A DNA stretch of 64,000 nucleotides from Victivallis lenta. Lineage in GTDB: Bacteria; Verrucomicrobiota; Lentisphaeria; Victivallales; Victivallaceae. Below the pieces are notes generated by a model. It had not been told where the DNA came from and ran no database searches. It worked only from the letters and a program-made list of their open reading frames with translations. This document shows, one piece after another, positions 33,625-42,258 of this stretch (position 1 is the stretch's first letter; every line of letters starts with the position of its first letter). The translations under genes and the position numbers were made by a program. The stretch spans positions 50,580-114,579 of the forward strand of contig NZ_VUNS01000018.1 of NCBI RefSeq assembly GCF_009695545.1. The letters are read 5' to 3'.

Positions 33625-35850
33625 TTATGGCTTTTGTGCTGCTGCATGCGGATCAAGGCCGTCAAAGTCCAGCTCCAGGAAGCACGGAGCAGCTCCGATG
33701 ATAATCGAATTGCGGCCGTAGCTGCCCTTTTTCACTGCCTCCAGCGGATTGCCGTAGTGGTCGAAGCCGCCGATGAGTCCGGAGAGAGTTGCCGTGGCGG
33801 GCCGGTTGTCCGGCAGCTCGGACCACGCCGCGACGATTCGCCGTTTGCCGTTCGAGAATGAAAAGGCGCGGACAGCGGGACCGGCGTTAACTTGTCCCTC
33901 GGGCTTCAGCCCGGCGAGGAAGCGGGTCATGGTTGCGAAAGTCATGGTTCCGGGGGTAGGCGTATAATCCGGATTGACGAGGCTCCGGTCCGGATAACGC
34001 GGAAGATTGTAAATGAACGGGAATACTTTTTCCGCACCCATGCTCCAGGTCCAGATGAAGTTCTTGATGCAGTCCGGCGTTTTTCCGGCGCCGGGCCCTT
34101 CGGAATCCCAGTATGGCAGCTCGCGTTCATACTCCTTCATCAGCCGTTTCAGATCGTAAATTTTCGGACTCCAGGCATCGGAGCCCCAGTGATGAAAACT
34201 GATGATGTCGATTTCCTGAATCACCTGCGGCAGAACCCGTTCGACAAAGTTTTCAAAATGTCTGCCGGCATCAACTGCGCGAAAACCGGAGACCATGATT
34301 TTTGCTTCCGGATCAATTGAACGGATCGCCTCGGCGCCATGTTTGATGATTTCAATGAAATTTTCCGAGGAGTCGCGCCAGAAGCCATTGCTGTTTCCAT
34401 TGCGCGGTGCTCCGGGTTCATTCCAGATTTCGTAGACTTTGATTTTCCCTTTGAACCGTTCTGCAGTACGGGCACAGAAAGTTTCCCAGTCCGCGAAATT
34501 GCGCGGTGCGACACTCTGCCATTCGCGGCCGGTATCGACCGAACCGCCGGCTTCGCTGTTGCGGCTGGTCGCCCAGCGTGTCGTATTAACGAGTTCGGCG
34601 AATGCGTGCATGTCCTGCCGGTAAAGTTCATCGACCAGTTCTCCCATCTTTCCCCAGTGGAACTTCCCTTTTTCGGGTTCGACGCTGTACCAGTGAAAAT
34701 TACAGCGGACCCAGCGGATGCCGAGCTCTCGCATCTGCTGTACTGCGAGACGCATGTAATCGGGGCCGTATTCCGCGTACAGAGTGCCATCAAGCGGGTA
34801 GAGGAATGCACCGAATGGAGAATCGAACGATGTGCAGTCCCCGGCAGTTTCGGTAAGAATGCCAAATGTCGATTCGGCAGAAACGGGGTGGTCTCCCCCG
34901 ATATTCAGCGAAGCATGGTAAAGACCGAGCTTTTCCAGTTTTTCGGATGGAACTTCGACGGGAAACCGGATAGATTTGCCTGTTGCGGCTGTCACTGGTT
35001 CTGTTTGAGTGTGAACCGTTTTTCCATAAGCATCGGTCACTGTTACGGTGGCTGCGGTGTTCAGCGGAATCTCTCCGGCGGTGATGAAGACATTCAGACC
35101 GACCGGCTCTCCGCGGCGGAACAGGTGGCTGAAGCGGCTGCTGCGAATTTCCGGCTTGGCAAACGAGCGGTCGCCTTCAAAAATGAAGTTATCAACGATA
35201 CCGTTGCTTGCGGATTCGGGCTTGTTCCATTCGATGCTGCGGATTTCGAAAATGCCGACTGGACGATCGGCTGCGGTTTCAAACGGCAGCCATTCGGAAC
35301 GCCAGCAGTTTTTTTCATTTGGGGCTTCGACCGAGAAACGGTATATGCCTTTACCATTCCCGTAGCGATAAGCGAGGGTTACGCGGCAGGTTGAGCCGGC
35401 GGAAAAGCTTGTTCCGGGCAGTTCCGCTTTTTTTCCGTCGGCCAGCCGGTAGAGCTTGCCGTCAGAGGCCGGCGGAAAAAGCAGGGCCGCCTGAAATTCG
35501 TCCCACTTGGCTTTTTCCGGCTTGAAACCGAAGAAGGTCCAGATTCCGTTGCCGGGAGTGAAATCGAATGAGACACTGCCGCCGCCGGAGCGGCGTGGTG
35601 TGATGTAGATCCGGGCATGATGGCCGTTTTTGGCCGTGACATTCAGCGCTTTTCCACCATTGTGTCCGACAACGGCCAGGCTTTGCGCCTGATAACGCCA
35701 GTCATCCACCCTCCAGAACTCCTGAAGGTAGATCCCGCCGGACTTCAGGTTGTCGAAATCGGTTTGGTAGTTGTCGCACATGGCAATGTCGGCAGCATGG
35801 ATTGCGAACATGAAATTGAGAATGGTGAAAACGGCGAAAAATGTTCTCAT
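33625..35850 (-). CDS. Large secreted GH-A clan glycoside hydrolase
   Basis: This 741-residue protein has a signal peptide (MRTFFAVFTILNFMFAIHAAD), an N-terminal beta-sandwich of about 220 residues that may bind carbohydrate, a linker beta domain, and a TIM barrel from about residue 350. Acid/base Glu is in VYEIWNEPGAP and a likely nucleophile in LPYWDSEGPG, as in GH39/GH5-like enzymes. The ATG at 35850 has AAAGGA upstream and a clean signal peptide. It is the last gene of a LacI, pseudopilin, glycosidase operon. Codon use is AT-richer than in flanking genes, hinting at acquisition. Confidence 0.82.
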   Translation of the reverse strand: MRTFFAVFTILNFMFAIHAADIAMCDNYQTDFDNLKSGGIYLQEFWRVDDWRYQAQSLAVVGHNGGKALNVTAKNGHHARIYITPRRSGGGSVSFDFTPGNGIWTFFGFKPEKAKWDEFQAALLFPPASDGKLYRLADGKKAELPGTSFSAGSTCRVTLAYRYGNGKGIYRFSVEAPNEKNCWRSEWLPFETAADRPVGIFEIRSIEWNKPESASNGIVDNFIFEGDRSFAKPEIRSSRFSHLFRRGEPVGLNVFITAGEIPLNTAATVTVTDAYGKTVHTQTEPVTAATGKSIRFPVEVPSEKLEKLGLYHASLNIGGDHPVSAESTFGILTETAGDCTSFDSPFGAFLYPLDGTLYAEYGPDYMRLAVQQMRELGIRWVRCNFHWYSVEPEKGKFHWGKMGELVDELYRQDMHAFAELVNTTRWATSRNSEAGGSVDTGREWQSVAPRNFADWETFCARTAERFKGKIKVYEIWNEPGAPRNGNSNGFWRDSSENFIEIIKHGAEAIRSIDPEAKIMVSGFRAVDAGRHFENFVERVLPQVIQEIDIISFHHWGSDAWSPKIYDLKRLMKEYERELPYWDSEGPGAGKTPDCIKNFIWTWSMGAEKVFPFIYNLPRYPDRSLVNPDYTPTPGTMTFATMTRFLAGLKPEGQVNAGPAVRAFSFSNGKRRIVAAWSELPDNRPATATLSGLIGGFDHYGNPLEAVKKGSYGRNSIIIGAAPCFLELDFDGLDPHAAAQKP

Positions 35851-35886
35851 TGCAGATCCTTTCATATTTCGGAATGATGGAAATTT

Positions 35887-36549
35887 TTACCAGCCGCCGA
35901 AAGTTGCTGTCCCGGTCATCGAAGCATTCCAGTTGTTTTGCTCAGTACTGATTTGGCCTTTGTCGCTGTATCGTGATGCGTGTCCGTCGACAAAGAGCAG
36001 GTTGATGGCCTCTCCATGACGGAAGTCGAAGCGGATCAGCGGATTTTCCCAGCGCCGCCACAGGCAGCTTTTATTGGTCTGACACTTAAAATCCGTGACC
36101 AGTCCCCGCGTGCTCGGATTTGGGCAGCTGGTTACTTTCCTCAGCTTTGTTCCGGCGTCGCTGGGATCGATGTGGCCGTTGATGGCATAGTTGGTCATGG
36201 GATTGTAACCCACGATCCGAATCTCCTGCATATCGCGTGGGCAGATCAGGATTTCACCGTAGTTTTCCGTCCCGGAAACTTTAGTTTTGGCGATATACGG
36301 CTTCAGACCGAGCACCCAGTAGTTTTTGTTGTATTCCCCAGGACCGAGTTGCGGAATAGGAAAGCGATCTTCGAAATCAGCGGCATAAAACTGAAAGGCA
36401 TTTCCCATATTCTTCAGATTATTGATGCATTTGATGTCTTTTCCACGGTCCCGCGCCCGGTTCAGTGCCGGCAGGAGCATCGACGCGAGAATGGCGATGA
36501 TTGCGATAACGACCAGAAGTTCGATCAGAGTGAAATGTTTCCGTTTCAT
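35887..36549 (-). CDS. Prepilin-type H-X9-DG pseudopilin-like protein
   Basis: [29 protein letters not shown] gives the prepilin leader and helix, followed by [20 protein letters not shown], a common early segment of the family. The C-terminal motif is [13 protein letters not shown]. It is 220 residues long. It lies 22 bp after a LacI regulator and 36 bp before a secreted glycosidase on the minus strand, so the three should be cotranscribed. Base composition is AT-richer than average here, as in the glycosidase. Confidence 0.9.
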   Translation of the reverse strand: MKRKHFTLIELLVVIAIIAILASMLLPALNRARDRGKDIKCINNLKNMGNAFQFYAADFEDRFPIPQLGPGEYNKNYWVLGLKPYIAKTKVSGTENYGEILICPRDMQEIRIVGYNPMTNYAINGHIDPSDAGTKLRKVTSCPNPSTRGLVTDFKCQTNKSCLWRRWENPLIRFDFRHGEAINLLFVDGHASRYSDKGQISTEQNNWNASMTGTATFGGW

Positions 36550-36571
36550 GGTGCCCGCCTTTCGTTCTTTG

Positions 36572-37618
36572 TTATTGTTTCCTGCCGCGCCGGTCGATTA
36601 CGGTATCCCGCACCGTGAAGCGTTCCGGGACCAGCAGCCGCGGCTCCCGGACTGTGCCGCTCTTCATGAGTTCCTGCAGCATCCGTACGGCGCGCGCGGC
36701 GATTTCCGTATAATCGTATTCGACTGCGGTGAGCCGCGGCACGAACTTCAGCGCATCCCAGTCGGTCGCCTCGAAGCAGACGACGCCGACGTCGAGCGGC
36801 ACGCGCAGCCCCCGCTGCTGCAGGAGGCTCACGAACGCCTTGCCGAGCACGGCGCTGCTGACCAGAACCGCATCGGGAGGTTCTCCGCAGTCCATGAGCC
36901 TCCGTTCGGCCAGCACCGCATCGACTGAGAAATCTTCGTACGGCTCGGCTTCGTAGTAGAACTCCTGCGGGGACTCCATGCCGAGCCGGGCCGTCTCGGA
37001 GGCGACGATCCCGCGGATGTGCCGGTAGCGTTGAAAGCGTGCCGGACCGTTGACGAAGCCGAGCCGGCGATGGCCTGTCGCGGCCAGGTATTCGAGCGCT
37101 TCACGCAGCGCCGGAGCAGGGTCGAACATGACCGAGTATTCCCCCGGCTCCTCGATCCGCACGAAGGGCATGCGGCACTGCTCGCGCAGGAAGCGTTCCG
37201 ACTCCCCGTTCGGATTCCCGGCGATCAGCAGCCCGCCGACCAGCCCGTCGGTCAGCAGCCCCGGCAGCTCGTCCGGGTGGTGCAGGGAGTCGAACCAGTC
37301 TACCTGGCAGCGGATTCCGAGTTCCCGGCAGGTCCGCGTGAACTGAATGTTCAGATCCGTGAAGCCGACGTGTTCGCGGATATTCTGCGCATTTTCGAAG
37401 AACAGCAGCCCGATGTCGTTCAGCTCCTTGCACTTCAGAATCCGCGCCGCCGCGCTTGCCCGGTAGCCGAGCTCCGCCGCGATCCGGCGGATCTCCTCCT
37501 GCCGCGCGGCGCCGACCCGCGCCCGGCTCCGCGTGCTGCCGCCGTTCAGCACGATCGACGCCGTCACCGCCGACACCCCCGCCGCTTCCGCCACGTCCTT
37601 CAGGCAAACCCGCTTCAT
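36572..37618 (-). CDS. LacI family transcriptional regulator
   Basis: The N-terminal helix-turn-helix is canonical ([22 protein letters not shown], with a hinge region near ASAAARILK), followed by a sugar-binding domain ([50 protein letters not shown]). 348 residues, normal length. Two identical 17-bp direct repeats with a LacI-like CG centre lie between it and its promoter and probably bind it. It heads the operon with the pseudopilin and glycosidase. Confidence 0.93.
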   Translation of the reverse strand: MKRVCLKDVAEAAGVSAVTASIVLNGGSTRSRARVGAARQEEIRRIAAELGYRASAAARILKCKELNDIGLLFFENAQNIREHVGFTDLNIQFTRTCRELGIRCQVDWFDSLHHPDELPGLLTDGLVGGLLIAGNPNGESERFLREQCRMPFVRIEEPGEYSVMFDPAPALREALEYLAATGHRRLGFVNGPARFQRYRHIRGIVASETARLGMESPQEFYYEAEPYEDFSVDAVLAERRLMDCGEPPDAVLVSSAVLGKAFVSLLQQRGLRVPLDVGVVCFEATDWDALKFVPRLTAVEYDYTEIAARAVRMLQELMKSGTVREPRLLVPERFTVRDTVIDRRGRKQ

Positions 37619-37642
37619 ATCGTGAAATCTCCATTTTTCGAT

Positions 37643-37718
37643 AAACTAATCGTTAAACCCGGCTGCATCGGACCTCTGACCGGGATGGATGCGAGGCTGT
37701 GAAACTAATCGTTAAACC
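37643..37718 (-). promoter_or_regulatory. Two direct-repeat operators of the LacI regulator
   Basis: AAACTAATCGTTAAACC occurs exactly at 37643-37659 and 37702-37718, 59 bp apart. The centre AATCGTTA is close to the LacI consensus AANCGNTT. The upstream copy sits at the expected transcript start, so bound repressor would block the promoter. Confidence 0.82.
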
Positions 37719-37724
37719 ACATTA

Positions 37725-37753
37725 ATTATACCAAACAGGCCGGGGAATGTCAA
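37725..37753 (-). promoter_or_regulatory. Strong promoter of the LacI-pseudopilin-glycosidase operon
   Basis: On the minus strand TTGACA (37748-37753), a 17-bp spacer and TATAAT (37725-37730): a perfect consensus, directly upstream of the operator. Confidence 0.9.
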
Positions 37754-37891
37754 GAGGGGCGGCGAAAAAAACGCGGATTTTTCATTTTTGCTCAATTCTT
37801 CGCCGGAAGCTGGAAAATCGTCGGAGGAAGAGCTATATTAATCGGATGTATGTTTTTTATGGAAAACAAATAACTTGAGGAATCACACCAG

Positions 37892-39499
37892 ATGATCGCA
37901 GCTTCCGACATTTCCATGCGCTTCGGCCAGCAGACGCTTTTCGAAAACGTCTCGGTGAAATTCACGCCGGGCAGCCGTTACGGCCTGATCGGCGCGAACG
38001 GCTCCGGCAAATCGACCTTCATGAAGATCCTCTCCGGCCAGCAGCAGCCGACCACCGGCACGGTTTCGATCGACAAGGATTGCCGCATGGGCTTTCTGAA
38101 GCAGAACCATTACGACTACGAGGACGTCCCGATCCTCGACGTCGTCTATATGGGCAACGAGGAGCTCTGGAAGATTCACCAGGAGCGCGAATATCTTTAC
38201 AGCAAGGTCGACCTGACTCCGGAGGAAGAGGACCGCGCCAACGATATCGAGGGTCTTTTCGCCGACGCCGGCGGCTACACCATGGAGGCCGATGCGGCCA
38301 AACTGCTGGTCGGCCTCGGCATCCCGGAGGAGAAGCATACCCAGCCGCTTTCGAGTCTCACCGGCGGCTTCAAGCTGCGGGTCCTGCTCGCGCAGGTGCT
38401 GTTCTACAACCCGGATATCCTGCTGCTCGACGAACCGACCAACCACCTCGACATGAGCAGCATCGACTGGCTCTGCAATTTGCTCAAGAATCACAAGGGG
38501 ACCGTCATCGTCATTTCCCACAACCGTTACTTCCTGAACGAAGTCTGCACGAACATCGCGGACCTCGACTATCAGGAGATCCGCCTCTTCACCGGCAACT
38601 ACGACGATTTCATGACCGCGAACGAGATCGCTCTTGAGAAGATGCGCCGCGAAAATGCCCGCAAGGAGAGCCGCATTTCCGAGCTCAAGGAGTTCATCAA
38701 CCGGTTCGGCGCGAACGCTTCGAAGGCGCGGCAGGCCACCAGCCGCCAGAAGGAGCTCGATAAAATCCAGCTCGAGGAGATCAAGCCGTCCAGCCGCGTT
38801 TCCCCGTTCATCCGCTTCACTCCCCAGACCCGGCTCGGCGAGAAGGTCATCGAAGGGGTCGAGCTCGCCAAGAGCTATGACGTGAAGCTCTTTGAAAATT
38901 TCAGCCCGGTCATCGGCAATGCGGAGAAAATCGCCATCATCGGCACCAACGGCGTCGGCAAGACCACGCTGCTCAAAATCCTGCTGAAGCTGATCGAGCC
39001 GTGCGCCGGAAACGTCATCCACGGCGATACCGTCGAGCTCAGCTATTTTCCGCAGGATGCGTCGGATATCCTCTGCATGGAGGATCGCGCCATCGACTGG
39101 CTCGCCCGCTTCGCTCCGCGCGAAGGACTCACCGAGCAGGAGCTGCGTTCGTTCATGGGCAAGATGCTCTTTTCGGGCGATGAAGTCAACAAGCCGGTCA
39201 AGGTTCTCTCCGGCGGGGAGAAAGCGCGCCTCGTCATCGCGAAGATGATGCTCGAGGCCGGCAATGTCCTCGCGCTCGACGAACCGACCAACCACCTCGA
39301 CCTCGAGTCGATCGAAGCGTTGAACTACGCGCTGTCGCTCTACAGGAACACGATCATTTTCGTGAGCCACGACCGCGAATTCATCAGCAGTCTCGCGACC
39401 CGCATCATCGAGATCGCCGACGGGAAGATCACCGACTTCCCCGGCACGCTCGCCGAATTCGAGGATTTCAAAAAGCGCCGCGCCCGCGCCTCGCGCTGA
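37892..39499 (+). CDS. ABC-F family ATPase (YbiT-like)
   Basis: The 535-residue protein has two ABC ATPase domains and no membrane segments. Walker A motifs are GANGSGKS (near 36) and GTNGVGKT (near 351), signatures LTGGFK and LSGGEK, and both Walker B segments read LDEPTNHLD. The linker between domains is the ABC-F P-site tRNA interaction motif region (RRENARKESRISELKEFINR). Such proteins act on the ribosome in translation control or antibiotic protection. Overall motifs favour the YbiT type. It has a weak TGGAAA/TATATT promoter (37811-37839). Confidence 0.93.
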   Translation: MIAASDISMRFGQQTLFENVSVKFTPGSRYGLIGANGSGKSTFMKILSGQQQPTTGTVSIDKDCRMGFLKQNHYDYEDVPILDVVYMGNEELWKIHQEREYLYSKVDLTPEEEDRANDIEGLFADAGGYTMEADAAKLLVGLGIPEEKHTQPLSSLTGGFKLRVLLAQVLFYNPDILLLDEPTNHLDMSSIDWLCNLLKNHKGTVIVISHNRYFLNEVCTNIADLDYQEIRLFTGNYDDFMTANEIALEKMRRENARKESRISELKEFINRFGANASKARQATSRQKELDKIQLEEIKPSSRVSPFIRFTPQTRLGEKVIEGVELAKSYDVKLFENFSPVIGNAEKIAIIGTNGVGKTTLLKILLKLIEPCAGNVIHGDTVELSYFPQDASDILCMEDRAIDWLARFAPREGLTEQELRSFMGKMLFSGDEVNKPVKVLSGGEKARLVIAKMMLEAGNVLALDEPTNHLDLESIEALNYALSLYRNTIIFVSHDREFISSLATRIIEIADGKITDFPGTLAEFEDFKKRRARASR

Positions 39500-39503
39500 G
39501 CGC

Positions 39504-39555
39504 ACGGACAAAGCGGCAGACCGGAATCCAATCATGGTCTGCCCGTTAAGTCCGT
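39504..39555. terminator. Interrupted hairpin between convergent genes
   Basis: ACGGAC/GTCCGT and GGCAGACC/GGTCTGCC form two stacked stems separated by an internal loop. It may terminate the ABC-F gene, but a T-run is lacking. A second small stem GCCCTG/CAGGGC lies at 39566-39588. Confidence 0.45.
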
Positions 39556-39591
39556 CTGAAACTCTGCCCTGCGATGGGGCTTCAGGGCGCG

Positions 39592-40485
39592 TTATTTCGC
39601 CAGCGCCAGCATGACGACCCCGGCGAGGATCGCCGCGAGCGCGGCCGCCTTGACCTTGATGTTTTTGTCGCGGAAGCAGAAGCTGCCGACCGCAAACGTC
39701 ACCACGCAGCTGCAGCGGCGCAGCAGCGACAGGATCGAAATCTGCGTATCCGGCAGGCTCAGGGCGTAAAAATAGAGCCAGTCCGCGATGATCAGCAGCA
39801 TACCGGTTGCCGGGATGCTCCAGCGCCAGGTGAATTTGCGCGCGCCGCTCCCGAACCGGGATTGGATCAGCCAGGCGGTTCCGAGAATCAGGACCAGGTC
39901 GACCGAAAAGTGGAACTGCATCGTTTCGCGTGGAATCGCCAGCGTTCCGAGCAGGTATTTGTCGTAGAGCGCCGAGATGGAGCCGAGCAGCGTTCCGAGC
40001 AGCACCATGTGTGCGCCGCGGTGGTGCAGGAAGCTGATTCCCTCCTGTTTGCCGATCACCGAGAACAGATAGTAGCCGGCGAAGATGACCAGCATCGCAA
40101 TCCCCTGCAGCGGCGTCGGGATTTCACGGAACAGGAAGAGGCTGCCGAGGAACGTCCAGAGCGGCGCCGTGGCGCGGACCGGCGCGACGATGCTGATCGG
40201 CAGTTCGCGCATCGCGTAATAGACGCAGCTCCAGCTTGCCGCCACCAGAAGCGCTTTCGCAAAGGTCAGCAGCCATGTGCGCGTTCCGCAGAACAGGACG
40301 CTGCCGAGTTCCCCGGTGACGACGACGGCCAGCACGAAGAACGTGCTGCCGCAGAGCGTCGCGAGGAACAGCACCGGCATGATCGGGTTGTCCCTGACCG
40401 CGTGTTTTTTGCACAGGTCGTAAAAACCGAGGCCGAACGCCGACAGCAGGATCGGCGGCAGCCAGGCGGGAAGCGTCGCAAACAT
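39592..40485 (-). CDS. EamA-like (DMT superfamily) permease
   Basis: The 297-residue protein has ten hydrophobic helices in two homologous halves (first half ISIVAPVRATAPLWTFLGSLFLFREIP, second half ISILSLLRRCSCVVTFAVGSFCFRDK), the EamA layout of drug/metabolite transporters. The substrate cannot be predicted. GGAGG precedes the ATG. A good promoter (TTGACC, 17 bp, TATATT) is at 40512-40540. Confidence 0.85.
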   Translation of the reverse strand: MFATLPAWLPPILLSAFGLGFYDLCKKHAVRDNPIMPVLFLATLCGSTFFVLAVVVTGELGSVLFCGTRTWLLTFAKALLVAASWSCVYYAMRELPISIVAPVRATAPLWTFLGSLFLFREIPTPLQGIAMLVIFAGYYLFSVIGKQEGISFLHHRGAHMVLLGTLLGSISALYDKYLLGTLAIPRETMQFHFSVDLVLILGTAWLIQSRFGSGARKFTWRWSIPATGMLLIIADWLYFYALSLPDTQISILSLLRRCSCVVTFAVGSFCFRDKNIKVKAAALAAILAGVVMLALAK

Positions 40486-40511
40486 GATATTTCCTCCAGG
40501 TCGATCCGATT

Positions 40512-40540
40512 AATATAACCCCGGAAGCTGCGCCGGTCAA
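40512..40540 (-). promoter_or_regulatory. Promoter of the EamA permease gene
   Basis: On the minus strand TTGACC (40535-40540) and TATATT (40512-40517), spacer 17 bp. Confidence 0.7.
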
Positions 40541-40589
40541 TCCGGCTGTTTGAGAACCATGAAAGTTTGAAAAATGAAGTAATTAGGAG

Positions 40590-40617
40590 TTGCAAATAAA
40601 GCAGGCAATGATATATT
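40590..40617 (+). promoter_or_regulatory. Promoter of the MarR-RND efflux operon
   Basis: TTGCAA (40590-40595) and TATATT (40612-40617), spacer 16 bp, 39 bp before the marR start. Confidence 0.6.
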
Positions 40618-40656
40618 ATACGGTTTGTTGTCTGAAAACAGGATTGAACGGATTGC

Positions 40657-41142
40657 ATGAAACAGGGTGAATACGGCGACAGGCCGTTCTGGCTGCTGAT
40701 CTTCGAAATCGCCGGTCTCATGCGTGAAAGGGCGGTTCAACTCGGGTCGGCCGCGGAGACGGAGACGTTTCTGGAGCTGACCATCAGCCAGCAGCGGATT
40801 CTGCGCCATGTGCGGCAGCTGACCCGCCGGGAGCGGGAGGGCGTGACGCTCAAGGCGCTCGCGGACGCGGCCGGCTTGAGCAGCGGCACCGCCTCGGCTC
40901 AGGTCGAGGCGCTGGTGCGGAAGAGGCTGCTCGAGCGGCGCCCGTCGCCGGAAGACCGGCGCGCGGTCCGCATCCGCCTCTCCGAATACGGGGCGGAGAA
41001 GTTCCGGAACGGGCATGCGTATTTCACGAAGCTCTCCGAACTGTTTTTCGACCGGTTCCCCGATGCGGACCGGCAGATGCTGGAAAAGAATTTATCGGAT
41101 TTTTATCAATATATCGAAACCGTAAGCAAGGAAGAAAAATGA
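40657..41142 (+). CDS. MarR family transcriptional regulator
   Basis: A 161-residue winged-helix protein. TISQQRILRHVRQL leads into the recognition region VTLKALADAAGLSSGTASAQVEALVRKRLLERRPSPEDRRAVRIRLSEYG, including the conserved DRR wing. Its stop overlaps the start of the efflux adaptor by four bases (ATGA), so it is coupled to the pump genes and most likely represses them until an inducing compound binds. The Shine-Dalgarno is weak. Confidence 0.92.
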   Translation: MKQGEYGDRPFWLLIFEIAGLMRERAVQLGSAAETETFLELTISQQRILRHVRQLTRREREGVTLKALADAAGLSSGTASAQVEALVRKRLLERRPSPEDRRAVRIRLSEYGAEKFRNGHAYFTKLSELFFDRFPDADRQMLEKNLSDFYQYIETVSKEEK

Positions 41143-42248
41143 GAAACAGCACGTTGATTTCCGTCGCGGCGCTTCTGGCCGCAGTGGCCGGCCTGCAGGC
41201 GGCTCCGCCCGCACAGCCCGCGCCGGTGGTTCCGGTCGAGAAGGTCGAAAGCATCTCGGAGTCGGCCGGGAAGAAATACGTCGGCCACCTCGAGGCGATC
41301 GAGGAGGTCGAGCTGCGCGCGCGCATTTCGGGGTACATCAACTCGATCAAGTTCAAAGAGGGCGACCTGGTCAGGAAGGGCGATCTGCTGTTCGAACTCG
41401 AAGATACGACTTACCGGGCGAAGGTTCTGAGCGCGCAGGCGCAGCTCGACCAGATCAAGGCCGAGCTCAAGTACGCCGAGGACAATTTCAATCGCCAGAA
41501 GACGCTGCGCGAGAGCAGCGCGGTTTCGCAGAGCACGATGGACGAGGCCCAGCGGCTCTACTCGCTTACCAAGGCGAAGCTGCACGAAGCCGAGGCTTCT
41601 CTGCTCGACGCCGAGAACAATCTGTCGTACTGCAAGGTCTACGCGCCGATCACGGGCCGGATCGGCCGGGTCACCTATACGCAGGGCAACTACGTGACGC
41701 CGCAGAGCGAGAAGCTCGCCGACATCGTGCAGACTTCGCCGATCTATGCGAACTTCGCGATCAGCGAGCGCGATTACCAGTCGCTGTTCGGGAACGCGGA
41801 GACGCTGAAGAAGACCGGGAACATCCGGATCATGCTCTCCGACGGCTCCACTTACAAGTCGCCCGGCACGGTCGCCTTCATCGACAACAAGGTGGACCTC
41901 GGCACGAACACGTTGACCATCTGGGCCGCGTTCGACAACGAGGAGGGGCAGCTGATTCCGGGCGGATTCGTCACGGTCGTTCTGTCGCGCCGGGCCGAAA
42001 AGGCGTTTCCGGCGGTCCGGCTGTCGGCCGTCATGACCGGCGAAAACGGCAATTACATCTATATCGTCGACAATGAGAACAAGGTGGTCCGCCGCGAAGT
42101 CGAGACCGGGCCGCTGGTCGGCAGCATGCAGCTTCTGCGCTCCGGCGCCGAGGCCGGGGAGACGGTGATCGTCGGCGGCACGAACAAGGTCCGTCCCGGA
42201 GCCGTGATCACGCCGTTCCCGGTCAGGGACGAGCAGCGGAAGAAGTGA
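41139..42248 (+). CDS. RND efflux periplasmic adaptor subunit
   Basis: The 369-residue protein has a signal peptide (MRNSTLISVAALLAAVAGLQAA) and the membrane-fusion protein plan: a barrel-sandwich lipoyl half (ARISGYINSIKFKEGDLVRKGDLLFELE), a coiled-coil hairpin (about 90-160), the second lipoyl half (YCKVYAPITGRIGRVTYTQGNYV) and beta-barrel and membrane-proximal domains. It links the inner-membrane pump to an outer-membrane channel. The Ala after the signal is not preceded by a lipobox Cys, so it is probably not a lipoprotein. The pump gene follows after 10 bp. Confidence 0.93.
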   Translation: MRNSTLISVAALLAAVAGLQAAPPAQPAPVVPVEKVESISESAGKKYVGHLEAIEEVELRARISGYINSIKFKEGDLVRKGDLLFELEDTTYRAKVLSAQAQLDQIKAELKYAEDNFNRQKTLRESSAVSQSTMDEAQRLYSLTKAKLHEAEASLLDAENNLSYCKVYAPITGRIGRVTYTQGNYVTPQSEKLADIVQTSPIYANFAISERDYQSLFGNAETLKKTGNIRIMLSDGSTYKSPGTVAFIDNKVDLGTNTLTIWAAFDNEEGQLIPGGFVTVVLSRRAEKAFPAVRLSAVMTGENGNYIYIVDNENKVVRREVETGPLVGSMQLLRSGAEAGETVIVGGTNKVRPGAVITPFPVRDEQRKK

Positions 42249-42258
42249 GGAATACGGA

